20,060 nucleotides of DNA from CALELM01 sp045617105 (lineage in GTDB: Bacteria; Bacillota; Negativicutes; Selenomonadales; Selenomonadaceae). The notes beneath the pieces are model-generated. The model saw nothing but the letters and a program-made list of their open reading frames with translations, was not told the DNA's origin and made no database searches. A program made the position numbers and the translations under genes. Below, in pieces: positions 1 through 7,369 of this stretch. The stretch is from the NCBI GenBank assembly GCA_045617105.1, contig JAZLHW010000135.1:1-20060 (forward strand), written 5' to 3'. Numbering within the stretch: position 1 is the first letter of the stretch; the number at the start of each line of letters is the position of its first letter.

Positions 1-1104
1 CAAATGTCTTGCAATCACCTCTGCCGCCTGTGGACGTGCGCAGGAAGGCGCCGCCTCCCTCATGGCAGCCAGCTGGAAAGGATCCGAAAGAACCTGCTCC
101 ACAGCACAAGCAAGGCTTTCGCCATGATGCACCCAAACAGCCGCCCCATGACAGGACGCATAAACCGCATTTTCCGTCTCAGGTCCCGGAATCGGTTCAC
201 GCAGGAGCATAGGAAGCCCCATCACAAATGCCTCGCTCATTGTGAGAGCCCCCGGCTTCGTAACGAGAACATCTGACACCGCCATCAGAATCCTTATCTC
301 ATTGGTATATCCCCAAATATCTATCTCATGGTGCGACCTTTTCTTCTGCTCCTCTGCCTGTTGCTTAAGCTCCTCATTATGCCCAGCCACAGTCAAGATC
401 CTGAGCGGCATCTTGACCCGCTCCAGTTCCTCCAGCGTTTCCCGTATACCTCCAAGACCAAGTCCGCCCCCCATCAGCAAGATGACCCTCTCTTCCTCCA
501 AAATGCCGAGCCTTTTTCTTGCCTCCGACCTCTCTGGTGCATGAACGGCATTGCTGTCCACGGCAATGCCGGACGAAATGACTCTTTCTTTGGAAAAGCC
601 CATCGATACCAGTCCGTCCCGCATTTCCTCTGTTGCAGTAAAATAAAAATCCACCTGCGGGTAGATCCAGATCTGATGCAGGGAATAATCGGTCAGCACA
701 GCCGCGATCCGAAAACCATCCATGCCCATTCTCTTGCAAAGAGCCGCCGCCCCTTCCGGAAATGGATGCGTACAGACCAAAATATCCGGCTGGTACTTTT
801 TCAAAATTTGCTTCATCGTTCGGTACATCGTAACGGCAAACATATTCTGTGCCATAACACCGCTCGAACCAGCCCCCGATACCTTGTAACAGACATCATA
901 CAGATTCGGCACAAATGCCAACATGCGCAAGTAGAGCCGTTTCAAAAAACCATTAAACCACGATGTCTCCTCTGACATGAAGTCTATCGTCAGAACCTCG
1001 TCCTGCGGATACTGCTTTCTAAGCTCCGCTTCTACTGCCTCCGCCGCCTTGATATGTCCTGAACCAATGGAGGCTGTCATTATGAGGAATCTCCTTTTTT
1101 TCAT
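1..1104 (-). CDS. MGDG synthase-type glycosyltransferase (GT28-like), C-terminus cut by window edge
   Basis: Predicted GT-B glycosyltransferase of the monogalactosyldiacylglycerol synthase / processive diacylglycerol glucosyltransferase (UgtP-like) family, which transfers a sugar from a UDP-sugar to a membrane lipid at the cytoplasmic face. The reading frame stays open for 368 codons down to base 1, so the protein is nearly full length for the family (about 370-400 residues) but lacks its stop here. The N-terminus has the family motif SIGSGHIKAAEAV (residues 12-24). A glycine-rich GGGLGLGG lies near residue 208, where the C-terminal Rossmann half begins, and KPGALTMSEA near residue 282 followed by PGPETENA forms the UDP-sugar binding signature. 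The start ATG at 1104 is preceded by GAGGGG. It lies 43 bases downstream of the SDR gene on the same strand. The acceptor lipid and exact sugar cannot be read from sequence. Confidence 0.85.
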   Translation of the reverse strand, partial: MKKRRFLIMTASIGSGHIKAAEAVEAELRKQYPQDEVLTIDFMSEETSWFNGFLKRLYLRMLAFVPNLYDVCYKVSGAGSSGVMAQNMFAVTMYRTMKQILKKYQPDILVCTHPFPEGAAALCKRMGMDGFRIAAVLTDYSLHQIWIYPQVDFYFTATEEMRDGLVSMGFSKERVISSGIAVDSNAVHAPERSEARKRLGILEEERVILLMGGGLGLGGIRETLEELERVKMPLRILTVAGHNEELKQQAEEQKKRSHHEIDIWGYTNEIRILMAVSDVLVTKPGALTMSEAFVMGLPMLLREPIPGPETENAVYASCHGAAVWVHHGESLACAVEQVLSDPFQLAAMREAAPSCARPQAAEVIARHL

Positions 1105-1134
1105 CGAAATATCCCCTCGTTTTTTGATACCCCC

Positions 1135-1140
1135 ATTGTA
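1135..1140 (-). promoter_or_regulatory. Possible extended -10 promoter for the glycosyltransferase
   Basis: The minus strand reads TGG-TACAAT in the 43-base gap between the SDR stop and the glycosyltransferase start, which resembles an extended -10 element (TGn plus 5/6 match to TATAAT). No convincing -35 box lies 17 bases upstream; a TTGACT within the SDR end is only 13 bases away. The glycosyltransferase may therefore have its own weak promoter. Confidence 0.3.
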
Positions 1141-1147
1141 CCACACT

Positions 1148-1906
1148 TCAAGCAGTCAATCCACCATCTACATTCCATGCTGCCCCAGTTACAAAAGAAG
1201 CTGCTTTGGATGCCAGAAACACGATCACGGCTGCCGCCTCCTCCGCAGTACCGATCCGCCCCATAGGATAAACAGATGACATCTCACGCAGTACCTCCTC
1301 CCGTGACATAGGATCTGCCTCTGCCTGCCGTTCCGTAAGCGGTGTCAAGATATCACCCGGACAAACGCAGTTCACCCTCACGCCAAGACTGGCCAGATCA
1401 AGTGCCAAAGACTTGGTGAACATCACGACTGCTCCTTTCGAGGCAGAATACGCACTGCAGCCATAATTCCCGTGAATTCCTGCATCCGAAGCAACATTTA
1501 CAATGGCAGAGCCTTCCTGCTCCCTGAGCCACGGCAAAGCCGCCTGGCACATGAAATAGGTTCCTTTCACATTGATCTCCATGATCCTGTCAAAAGCCTC
1601 CTCCGTCATATCCTCAAGGGGAGACTCCATATAAATGCCAGCAGAATTTATCAGCAGGTTTAACTTGCCAAAGCGCTGCACCGTTTCATCTGCCAACCGC
1701 CTGCAATCCTTCACGCAGGAAACATCACCCTGCAAAAAAAAAGCCCGTTCCCGAACGGCTTCCGGACATGCAAGGATCGCCTCCCTGCCACGCTCTGCTG
1801 ACCGTCCCGCTAAAGCAACGGATGCGCCCCGTTCCAGCAACATTCTTGCCGTTTCCAAGCCAATACCCGATGTACCGCCTGTAATCAAGGCAACACTTCC
1901 CGCCAT
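1148..1906 (-). CDS. Short-chain dehydrogenase/reductase (classical SDR, FabG-like)
   Basis: NAD(P)-dependent oxidoreductase of the classical SDR family, 252 residues, the usual size. The cofactor-binding motif TGGTSGIG is at residues 9-16 and NSAG at 87-90 (the family usually has NNAG). The catalytic tetrad is visible as Asn112, Ser140, Tyr153 and Lys157 in YSASK. PGD and a C-terminal NVDGG complete the fold signature. Substrate is unknown; FabG-like reductases and sugar or polyol dehydrogenases share this pattern. The ATG at 1906 was chosen because GGAG lies six bases upstream and the protein then begins immediately before the first beta strand. A longer version from 1969 would run through the HU terminator hairpin. 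Only about 30 bases separate that terminator from the start, so the gene may depend on transcriptional readthrough from HU. Confidence 0.88.
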   Translation of the reverse strand: MAGSVALITGGTSGIGLETARMLLERGASVALAGRSAERGREAILACPEAVRERAFFLQGDVSCVKDCRRLADETVQRFGKLNLLINSAGIYMESPLEDMTEEAFDRIMEINVKGTYFMCQAALPWLREQEGSAIVNVASDAGIHGNYGCSAYSASKGAVVMFTKSLALDLASLGVRVNCVCPGDILTPLTERQAEADPMSREEVLREMSSVYPMGRIGTAEEAAAVIVFLASKAASFVTGAAWNVDGGLTA

Positions 1907-1937
1907 GTCCTGCTCCAAGCTAATCGTCCTTTCTATC

Positions 1938-1968
1938 CAAAAAAGCCGGGTTCTGCGAACCCGGCTCA
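1938..1968 (-). terminator. Rho-independent terminator after HU
   Basis: A perfect inverted repeat AGCCGGGTTC / GAACCCGGCT with a three-base loop is followed on the minus strand by TTTTTT. It starts 15 bases after the HU stop codon, fits a terminator for that gene, and lies just ahead of the SDR start. Confidence 0.88.
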
Positions 1969-1982
1969 AAAAGCTTTTTCCT

Positions 1983-2261
1983 TTATTTGTTATTTACAAC
2001 GTCCTTCAGTGCCTTGCCTGCCTTGAATACTGGATTCTTGGAAGCTGGAATCTGGATCGTCTCACCATTGCTCGGATTACGGCCCTCGCGAGCAGCACGC
2101 TCCTTCACCTCAAATGTGCCAAATCCAATCAATTGAACCTTATCGCCCTCAAGAAGAGCCGCCTCGATGCTTGCAAATACAGCATTTACTGCCTTTTCTG
2201 CATCCTTTTTCGGCAAACCAGCCTTTTCAGCCACATTAGCTACCAATTCAGTCTTGTTCAC
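1983..2261 (-). CDS. hup: DNA-binding protein HU
   Basis: Histone-like nucleoid protein HU, 92 residues, which binds and bends DNA as a dimer in the nucleoid. The protein begins VNKTELVANVAEKAGL, and the HU/IHF signature GFGTFEVKERAAREGRNP sits in the DNA-embracing arm region, followed by the typical NGETIQIPASKNPVFKAG segment. A GTG start at 2261 is chosen because AGGGAGG lies eight bases upstream and the homologous N-terminus starts there. An upstream in-frame ATG at 2333 would add 24 residues not found in HU. It has its own promoter candidate and a strong terminator, so it is probably monocistronic. Confidence 0.96.
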   Translation of the reverse strand: MNKTELVANVAEKAGLPKKDAEKAVNAVFASIEAALLEGDKVQLIGFGTFEVKERAAREGRNPSNGETIQIPASKNPVFKAGKALKDVVNNK

Positions 2262-2333
2262 AATCGTAGCCTCCCTTTCAAAAATGTTACGACAGGAAAC
2301 GAGGACACCGCCATCATTTCCCTTACCTTCCAA

Positions 2334-2362
2334 AATGTATCAGAAAACCCTTTAAAAATCAA
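2334..2362 (-). promoter_or_regulatory. Candidate HU promoter
   Basis: On the minus strand TTGATT (4/6) and TACATT (4/6) are separated by exactly 17 bases, and the -10 is preceded by TGA, an extended -10 signature. It would give a 5' leader of about 65 bases before the GTG start of HU. The rest of the 209-base gap up to the next gene is AT-rich with no other clear signal. Confidence 0.45.
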
Positions 2363-2470
2363 GTGTTTCCACTAAAAAAAATACAAATATGCAAACCATT
2401 TATGATAATGCACTTATTTTTCTTCCGTTTTTTTCTGACAATCATGCCAGCACTGACCCCCGAGCCATTA

Positions 2471-2755
2471 TCATAATTCATCTTCATTATCGTAATTCCA
2501 AGAATAATATTCATCATACCGTTCCTGAAGCATCCTTAATTCATCGGTAAACCCACTATTACGCAATTCTTCAATAGTTCTCTCTATTTCAAGCTCTTCG
2601 GCAGGACTGAGCATACCGCCCTGATTCAACAATTCTTCTGCCCTTGCTATAGCTTCTTCTAATTCTTCCTCATCGAATTCATGTTCTATATTATTCTGCC
2701 CATTGTGCTCTCTTTTCTCTCCAAACAAAAAGCGTATCACAGACTGAAAAAACAT
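2471..2755 (-). CDS. Small acidic protein of unknown function
   Basis: A 94-residue protein that I do not recognise. It opens with a short hydrophobic/basic stretch (MFFQSVIRFLFGEKRE), followed by a very acidic, probably helical segment rich in Glu (DEEELEEAIARAEELLNQGG, about residues 30-50). It ends in an aromatic and acidic tail (YDEYYSWNYDNEDEL). The ATG at 2755 is chosen because AGGGAGG lies six bases upstream; the frame extends 19 codons further without a comparable site. It sits between lysS and HU on the same strand, separated from lysS by a terminator, so it needs its own promoter. A TTGAAA/TATGAT pair just upstream has only a 15-base spacer. No signal peptide or catalytic motif is visible. 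Confidence 0.65.
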   Translation of the reverse strand: MFFQSVIRFLFGEKREHNGQNNIEHEFDEEELEEAIARAEELLNQGGMLSPAEELEIERTIEELRNSGFTDELRMLQERYDEYYSWNYDNEDEL

Positions 2756-2874
2756 TTTCTTCCTCCCTTTCAACAGAAAATCATAAACAATCTCTTTCTG
2801 TTTCAAGCACATACCAGCAAGTCCATCAGATGACGTATAGCAATAAGCTTTGCAAATTCAATTTAAACATCTGC

Positions 2875-2916
2875 TCAAAAAAAGAATCTCCTGTCACCAA
2901 GAGATTCTTTTTTTCA
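2875..2916 (-). terminator. Terminator after lysS
   Basis: AAGAATCTC (2882-2890) and GAGATTCTT (2901-2909) form a nine-base-pair stem around a ten-base loop. The flanking A and T runs give a run of U after the stem in the minus-strand transcript. It lies about 30 bases beyond the lysS stop. The T run on the other side would also allow function on the plus strand. Confidence 0.8.
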
Positions 2917-2937
2917 TGCACACTTTATTCACAAATT

Positions 2938-4872
2938 TTAATATAACTTTGCTCCAGCCGGGATGCTGTCAGAAACCATCAGCAGATTCAGCTTCTCTTC
3001 CCCATCGTACTGGCATACTGCGCTCAAGAGCATACCGCAGGACTCAATGCCCATCATAGCACGAGGCGGCAGGTTCACGATAGCGACCAAAGTCTTGCCA
3101 ATCAGTTCCTCTGGCTCGTAGTAAGCATGAATACCGCTGAGGATCGTGCGATCCGTTCCGGTGCCATCATCCAGCGTAAACTGCAAAAGCTTCTTGGACT
3201 TCTTAACAGCCTCGCAAGCCTTGACCTTTACCGCACGGAAATCAGACTTGGAGAAAGTCTCAAAGTCAACGCATTCTTCAAACAAAGGCTCGATCTTTAC
3301 CTTGGAAAGATCCAGCTTGGGAACTTCCTCTGCAGGTGCATCATGCTGCAGGTTCTTCTTGCCTTCCCCAGCCAATGGCTTCATCGTTGGGAAGAGCAAC
3401 ACGTCACGAATGGACGGTGCATCCGTCAGGAACATAACAAGGCGGTCAACACCAATACCCAGTCCCCCCGTTGGCGGAAGCCCGTACTCCAGCGCTGTAA
3501 TGAAGTCCCTGTCCATAACATGCGCCTCATCGTCTCCTGCTTCTCTCTGCTTGATCTGATCAAGGAATCTTCCTTCCTGATCGATTGGGTCATTGAGCTC
3601 TGTAAAGCCATTTGCCAACTCACGGCCGTAAACGAAGAATTCAAAGCGGTCGGTAACTCTTGGATCCTCCGGATTGCGTTTTGCCAATGGGGAAATTTCT
3701 GTTGGATGCCCCATAACGAGCGTCGGCTGGATCAAGCTGTCCTCTACCTTCGCCTCAAACGCAGCATTAAGGATTCCACCAATTCCGTGACGCTGCTCAT
3801 AAACAACGCCTATCTCGTCTGCCATTGCACGAGCTTCCTCCACGGTATGGCAGGACATGAAATCCTTGCCTGTAGCTTCCTTCACGGCATCGTTCATCGT
3901 AATCCGCTTTACGCATCCAAAGTCCAGCTCCGTTCCTTGGTACGAAACCTTTGTCGTTCCGAGAACCTGCTTTGCACACTCCACGACAATGCCTTCCGTC
4001 AGATCCATCAGGTCATTGTAATCCGCATAAGCCTGATAGATCTCAATCGAAGTAAATTCCGGATTGTGGCGCACGTCCATTCCTTCGTTGCGGAAAACAC
4101 GCCCCATCTCATAGACACGTTCAAAACCGCCAACGATCAATCTCTTGAGGTTAAGCTCTGTAGCAATACGCAGATACAGATCTACGTCCAATGCATTGTG
4201 ATGCGTCACAAAAGGCTTTGCAGCAGCACCGCCTGCAATAGAGGACAGAACCGGCGTAGCAACCTCCAAGAAATCCTTCTGATCCAAATAACGACGTATC
4301 GTCTTGATGGTCTTGTTGCGTGCTTCAAAAGTCTTGCGCACTTCCGGATTCATGATAAGGTCAAGGTAACGCTGCCTGTAACGAATCTCCACGTCCTTCA
4401 ACCCGTGAAACTTCTCCGGAAGCGGACGAAGCGACTTAGAAAGCAGGTCAAAGTTCTGGATCTTGACTGTCAGCTCGCCGCGTCTCGTCTTGAACACAAC
4501 ACCCTCTATGCCGACAATATCTCCAATATCCAACAGCCTGAACTGTGCATACTTTTCTTCCCCAAGAATGTCCAGCTTGAAGTATACCTGCATAGAACCG
4601 GAACGGTCAGCCAAAGTAGCAAAGCTTGCCTTTCCATGCCCACGGATCGCCATCAGCCTGCCCGCAATGCGAACATGCCCATGCTCCTCCTCGTCCTCGA
4701 CACCTTCAAATTCATTGCGCACGTCCTGCACATGATAAGTAACCTCATAGCGATGCCCAAAAGGCTCTACACCCATCTCCCGATAAGCGTCCAGCTTGCC
4801 TCGCCGAACCTTCATCATCTCATTCAGGTCTTCCACAGGTGCTTGTTCCTGTGCCTGCTTTTTATCTGCCAT
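2938..4872 (-). CDS. lysS: Lysyl-tRNA synthetase, class II, with C-terminal tRNA-binding domain
   Basis: Charges tRNA-Lys with lysine in the cytosol. The N-terminal OB anticodon-binding domain covers roughly residues 50-160. The class II catalytic core follows with motif 1 around DFLEVATPVLSS, motif 2 containing GRVFRNEGMD and HNPEFTSIEIYQAY, and motif 3 in GGLGIGVDRLVMFL. Standard bacterial LysS ends near residue 500-515. Here about 128 residues are added, and the last 107 or so (DFETFSKSDFRAVKV to the end) match the Trbp111/MetG-beta tRNA-binding OB fold, including LDDGTG, NLPPR and GIESCGMLLSA. The ATG at 4872 is chosen, with GGGAG ten bases upstream; a GTG two codons earlier is an alternative. 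It lies 47 bases behind greA, probably as a greA-lysS operon, and is followed by a terminator. Confidence 0.95.
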   Translation of the reverse strand: MADKKQAQEQAPVEDLNEMMKVRRGKLDAYREMGVEPFGHRYEVTYHVQDVRNEFEGVEDEEEHGHVRIAGRLMAIRGHGKASFATLADRSGSMQVYFKLDILGEEKYAQFRLLDIGDIVGIEGVVFKTRRGELTVKIQNFDLLSKSLRPLPEKFHGLKDVEIRYRQRYLDLIMNPEVRKTFEARNKTIKTIRRYLDQKDFLEVATPVLSSIAGGAAAKPFVTHHNALDVDLYLRIATELNLKRLIVGGFERVYEMGRVFRNEGMDVRHNPEFTSIEIYQAYADYNDLMDLTEGIVVECAKQVLGTTKVSYQGTELDFGCVKRITMNDAVKEATGKDFMSCHTVEEARAMADEIGVVYEQRHGIGGILNAAFEAKVEDSLIQPTLVMGHPTEISPLAKRNPEDPRVTDRFEFFVYGRELANGFTELNDPIDQEGRFLDQIKQREAGDDEAHVMDRDFITALEYGLPPTGGLGIGVDRLVMFLTDAPSIRDVLLFPTMKPLAGEGKKNLQHDAPAEEVPKLDLSKVKIEPLFEECVDFETFSKSDFRAVKVKACEAVKKSKKLLQFTLDDGTGTDRTILSGIHAYYEPEELIGKTLVAIVNLPPRAMMGIESCGMLLSAVCQYDGEEKLNLLMVSDSIPAGAKLY

Positions 4873-4919
4873 TTGCACACTGCTCCCATCAGTAAGAAGG
4901 CTTCCCCTTCTGTTTTTCT

Positions 4920-5390
4920 TTAACCCTCAATTTTCGTGATCTGATACTTAATGATTCCCACCGGCGCATGAACCTCAACCGTATTTCCAACCTTCTGCCC
5001 TAAAATAGCCATGCCAAGCGGCGACTCGTTGGAGATCTTGGCTTCATCCGGATCGGCTTCCGTAGAGCCAACGATCATGTAGGTATCTTCCTCATCATAT
5101 TCCAGATCCTTGACCGTTACCCTGCTGCCCATCTGAACGACATCGCCGGCACTGCTCTTGATAATGTCCGAATTACGGATCTTCGCTTCCAGATCCATGA
5201 TCTCGCCTTCCAAAAAGGCTTGCTCATTCTTTGCATCATCGTACTCGGAATTCTCACTAAGGTCTCCCAGTGCAATGGCTGCTTTCAGACGCTCCGCAAT
5301 TTCAATACGGCGAACACTTTTCAAATAATTGAGTTTCTCAACCAGCTTGTTGTAACCATCCTCGGTCAGCATTACGCGTTTTTCTGCCAT
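4920..5390 (-). CDS. greA: Transcription elongation factor GreA
   Basis: GreA, 156 residues, inserts its coiled coil into the RNA polymerase secondary channel and stimulates cleavage of backtracked RNA. The N-terminal coiled coil spans about residues 1-75, with the conserved tip LGDLSENSEY carrying Asp43 and Glu46, the acidic pair that coordinates the catalytic metal. The C-terminal FKBP-like domain is recognisable from GSRVTVKDLEYDEEDTY through SPLGMAILGQKVGN. The ATG at 5390 has AAGGGG upstream. It is the first gene of the probable greA-lysS unit, and a near-perfect sigma-70-type promoter and a leader hairpin lie upstream. Confidence 0.97.
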   Translation of the reverse strand: MAEKRVMLTEDGYNKLVEKLNYLKSVRRIEIAERLKAAIALGDLSENSEYDDAKNEQAFLEGEIMDLEAKIRNSDIIKSSAGDVVQMGSRVTVKDLEYDEEDTYMIVGSTEADPDEAKISNESPLGMAILGQKVGNTVEVHAPVGIIKYQITKIEG

Positions 5391-5428
5391 TTTCAGCGCC
5401 CCTTCGTTCCTAACGTCACTAATGTTAA

Positions 5429-5456
5429 ATATAGAGGCACAAAAGTGCCTCTATAT
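5429..5456 (-). promoter_or_regulatory. Perfect hairpin at the 5' end of the greA transcript
   Basis: ATATAGAGGCAC and GTGCCTCTATAT form a 12-base-pair uninterrupted stem around a four-base loop. Relative to the promoter at 5476-5504 the predicted start is near 5469, so the stem begins about a dozen bases into the RNA and ends about 40 bases before the greA start. There is no long U run after it, only UUAA, so it is a poor terminator. It may stabilise the mRNA, attenuate transcription or mediate feedback control. Confidence 0.6.
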
Positions 5457-5475
5457 AGATATCTCAACGCAATTC

Positions 5476-5504
5476 ATTATACGTTTCTTTGTTATCTTTG
5501 TCAA
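5476..5504 (-). promoter_or_regulatory. Consensus promoter for greA-lysS
   Basis: On the minus strand TTGACA (5499-5504) and TATAAT (5476-5481) are both perfect matches to the housekeeping sigma consensus, with exactly 17 bases between them. The predicted start is near 5469, giving a leader of roughly 79 bases that contains the hairpin at 5429-5456. Confidence 0.88.
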
Positions 5505-5756
5505 TGAGAAGCCTTGCCGGAGGGCTTCAAGACAAAAGGTAAATATGTTAACGCCCCCAATCCATTCTTTTAAATTCCTTCACGAACAATAAACATGCTC
5601 TTCTAAGTGAATCAGTGCTTTATCTTTTGAGCGAAGTGTATATGAAGCTATTGTTTCCATGATAAAACCTCAATATTACCTTATTGCTTTTTAACTAAGT
5701 TGTTAATCTTTTTCAAAAGCATCCTGTAAGGCTCGTTGCAGACGCTGTCCACAAAA
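5505..5756. other. Gap between cstA and the greA promoter
   Basis: No gene is confidently assigned here. There is no obvious rho-independent terminator after cstA. Two very short minus-strand frames are present. One of 28 codons starts at 5767 and overlaps the cstA stop. One of 26 codons (5660-5580) has a GAGG seven bases before its ATG. Neither resembles a protein I know. A short GAAGCC/GGCTTC inverted repeat near 5508-5527 has no adjacent T run. Confidence 0.4.
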
Positions 5757-7172
5757 TCAATCAGCATCACTTTCTTTTTTATGTATGCAGCGTGCAAAAA
5801 GCACTGCACATACGACAGCAAAAATAATACCTGCGGGATAAGTAATGCTAGTTGGCAGCATGAACCCTTCTTGTGCTTGTAAAATATACATGCAGGCAAC
5901 AGCAGACATAAAAACAGCTGGCATAGCCGCTATCAGATAAGATTTGGAAGTTGGATTTTTCTTGGACAGATACACCGCACCTGTCCAAAGGACGATCATC
6001 GCCAAAACTTGATTTGTCCAAGACGCATAGCGCCATATAATATCAAAATTCACTTGTGAAAGAATTCCTCCGGCAGCAAGCAGCGGAATGGCAATAGGGA
6101 GTCGGTTTTTGACGGAACGCTGATTCAGAGACAACCAATCTGCTATCGTCAGACGTGCGGAACGAAATGCCGTATCACCGGAAGTTATCGGGCAAATAAT
6201 TATGCCAAGCATAGCGAGTGTCACGCCGATATAAGCTCCGATACTGCCATCACCGCCCATAAAACCTTTGCAGATATCATACACAACAGAACCTGCACCG
6301 CCTTCTGCCAAAGCAGCAGCCAATCCGTCCGTTCCGTCATAAAAGGTAATTCCGGCACTCGCCCAGATAAGAGCGATGATCCCTTCGGCAACCATTGCAC
6401 CATAAAAAATGTGCCGTCCTGCTCTTTCATGTTTCAGGCAGCGAGACATAATGGGGGATTGTGTTGCATGGAAGCCTGATATCGCACCACAGGCAACAGT
6501 AATAAACATCATCGGCAGAATAGGCATGGCATCCCCTGACGGGTGCAGATTGGCAATCTGCATCTCCATCATGGTATGTCCCCCGACACCTAAAAACATA
6601 CCGCCCATTATGCCAAAAGCCATAACCAGAAAACATACTCCGAATATAGGATAAAATCGTGCAATCAAAGTATCTATCGGTAAAAGCGTAGCCAAAAAAT
6701 AATATATCAATACACAAGGAAGAAGAATATCCACTGTTATTCCTGTAAGTGTGGATAACAATCCGGCAGGCCCCATCATAAATATAGTACCTATAAGGAC
6801 TAACAACACCACAGTAACTACCCGCATAATCAAATGCAATGTGCGGCCCATGTATTTGCCGACGATTTCAGCAATGGTCTTTCCGTCTTCTCGCAGAGAA
6901 ATCATTCCTGAGAGATAATCATGTACACCGCCGGCAAAAATTGTGCCAAATACGATCCAGAAATATACGCAAGGTCCCCATAAAGCACCGCCGATAGCAC
7001 CGAAAATCGGTCCGAGCCCCGCAATGTTCAAAAGCTGGATCATAAAAACTTTCCATGTCGGCAGCGGAATATAGTCCACGCCATCTTCATGAGTTATTGC
7101 CGGAGTAGGTTCATCCGTCACACCAAACACACGTTCTGCCAATCGGCTATAGAACAAAAATCCTGCCAGCAA
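5757..7172 (-). CDS. cstA: Carbon starvation protein CstA family transporter (short form)
   Basis: Polytopic inner-membrane transporter of the CstA/BtsT family; members import peptides or pyruvate during carbon limitation. The protein has many hydrophobic segments and the family signatures LLNIAGLGPIFGAIGGALWG, FAGGVHDYLSGMISLREDG, GFHATQSPIMSRCLKHE and ITSGDTAFRSARLTIADW. At about 471-481 residues it is the short form found in Firmicutes, without the long C-terminal region of E. coli CstA (about 700 residues). TTG at 7172 is the nearest start used by ordinary gene callers, but no ribosome binding site precedes it. The frame continues upstream through ITFIIALAT to an ATA at 7202, nine bases behind a GGAG. 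That is where related proteins have their initiator Met, so the real start is probably 7202. It is transcribed away from pheST and has no clear operon partner. Confidence 0.93.
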   Translation of the reverse strand: MLAGFLFYSRLAERVFGVTDEPTPAITHEDGVDYIPLPTWKVFMIQLLNIAGLGPIFGAIGGALWGPCVYFWIVFGTIFAGGVHDYLSGMISLREDGKTIAEIVGKYMGRTLHLIMRVVTVVLLVLIGTIFMMGPAGLLSTLTGITVDILLPCVLIYYFLATLLPIDTLIARFYPIFGVCFLVMAFGIMGGMFLGVGGHTMMEMQIANLHPSGDAMPILPMMFITVACGAISGFHATQSPIMSRCLKHERAGRHIFYGAMVAEGIIALIWASAGITFYDGTDGLAAALAEGGAGSVVYDICKGFMGGDGSIGAYIGVTLAMLGIIICPITSGDTAFRSARLTIADWLSLNQRSVKNRLPIAIPLLAAGGILSQVNFDIIWRYASWTNQVLAMIVLWTGAVYLSKKNPTSKSYLIAAMPAVFMSAVACMYILQAQEGFMLPTSITYPAGIIFAVVCAVLFARCIHKKESDAD

Positions 7173-7221
7173 CGTTGCCAGAGCAATAATAAACGTGATT
7201 ATTTCAACTCACTCCATTCTT

Positions 7222-7239
7222 GCATAATAAATTTTATGC
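7222..7239. repeat. Inverted repeat upstream of cstA
   Basis: GCATAA and TTATGC flank a six-base AT-only centre, a symmetrical site of operator-like size about 20 bases upstream of the likely cstA start and close to where its promoter should lie. A weak ATGACA/TTTATT promoter-like pair with a 17-base spacer overlaps it. It could be a regulator site or chance in AT-rich DNA. Confidence 0.3.
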
Positions 7240-7334
7240 GAACACGTTTGTCATTTTACTACCACGATAGGAAAAAGTAAATCAACAAGCAAAACCATCT
7301 TCAGCGGAATGAATCCTCAACACAAAAGCGAACC

Positions 7335-7363
7335 TTGCCAAGCAACGGCAAGTATGATAACAT
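7335..7363 (+). promoter_or_regulatory. Candidate promoter of the pheST T-box transcript
   Basis: TTGCCA (5/6 match) and TAACAT (4/6) are separated by 17 bases, which would start the RNA near 7369-7370, just ahead of T-box stem I. The pair overlaps two inverted repeats, CTTGCC/GGCAAG (7334-7352) and ATGATA-ACA-TATCAT (7354-7368). The 7203-7607 region without a coding gene is accounted for by the cstA upstream region, this promoter and the T-box leader. Confidence 0.35.
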
Positions 7364-7369
7364 ATCATG

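Noticed and set aside
328..975. Plus-strand open frame of 215 codons at the left end
   Set aside because: It is antisense to the glycosyltransferase, which has clear family motifs on the minus strand.
3127..4923. Long plus-strand open frame of about 598 codons opposite lysS
   Set aside because: It is antisense to lysS, whose motifs are unmistakable. The translated product has no recognisable domain and no ribosome binding site. It is a shadow of the codon bias in lysS.
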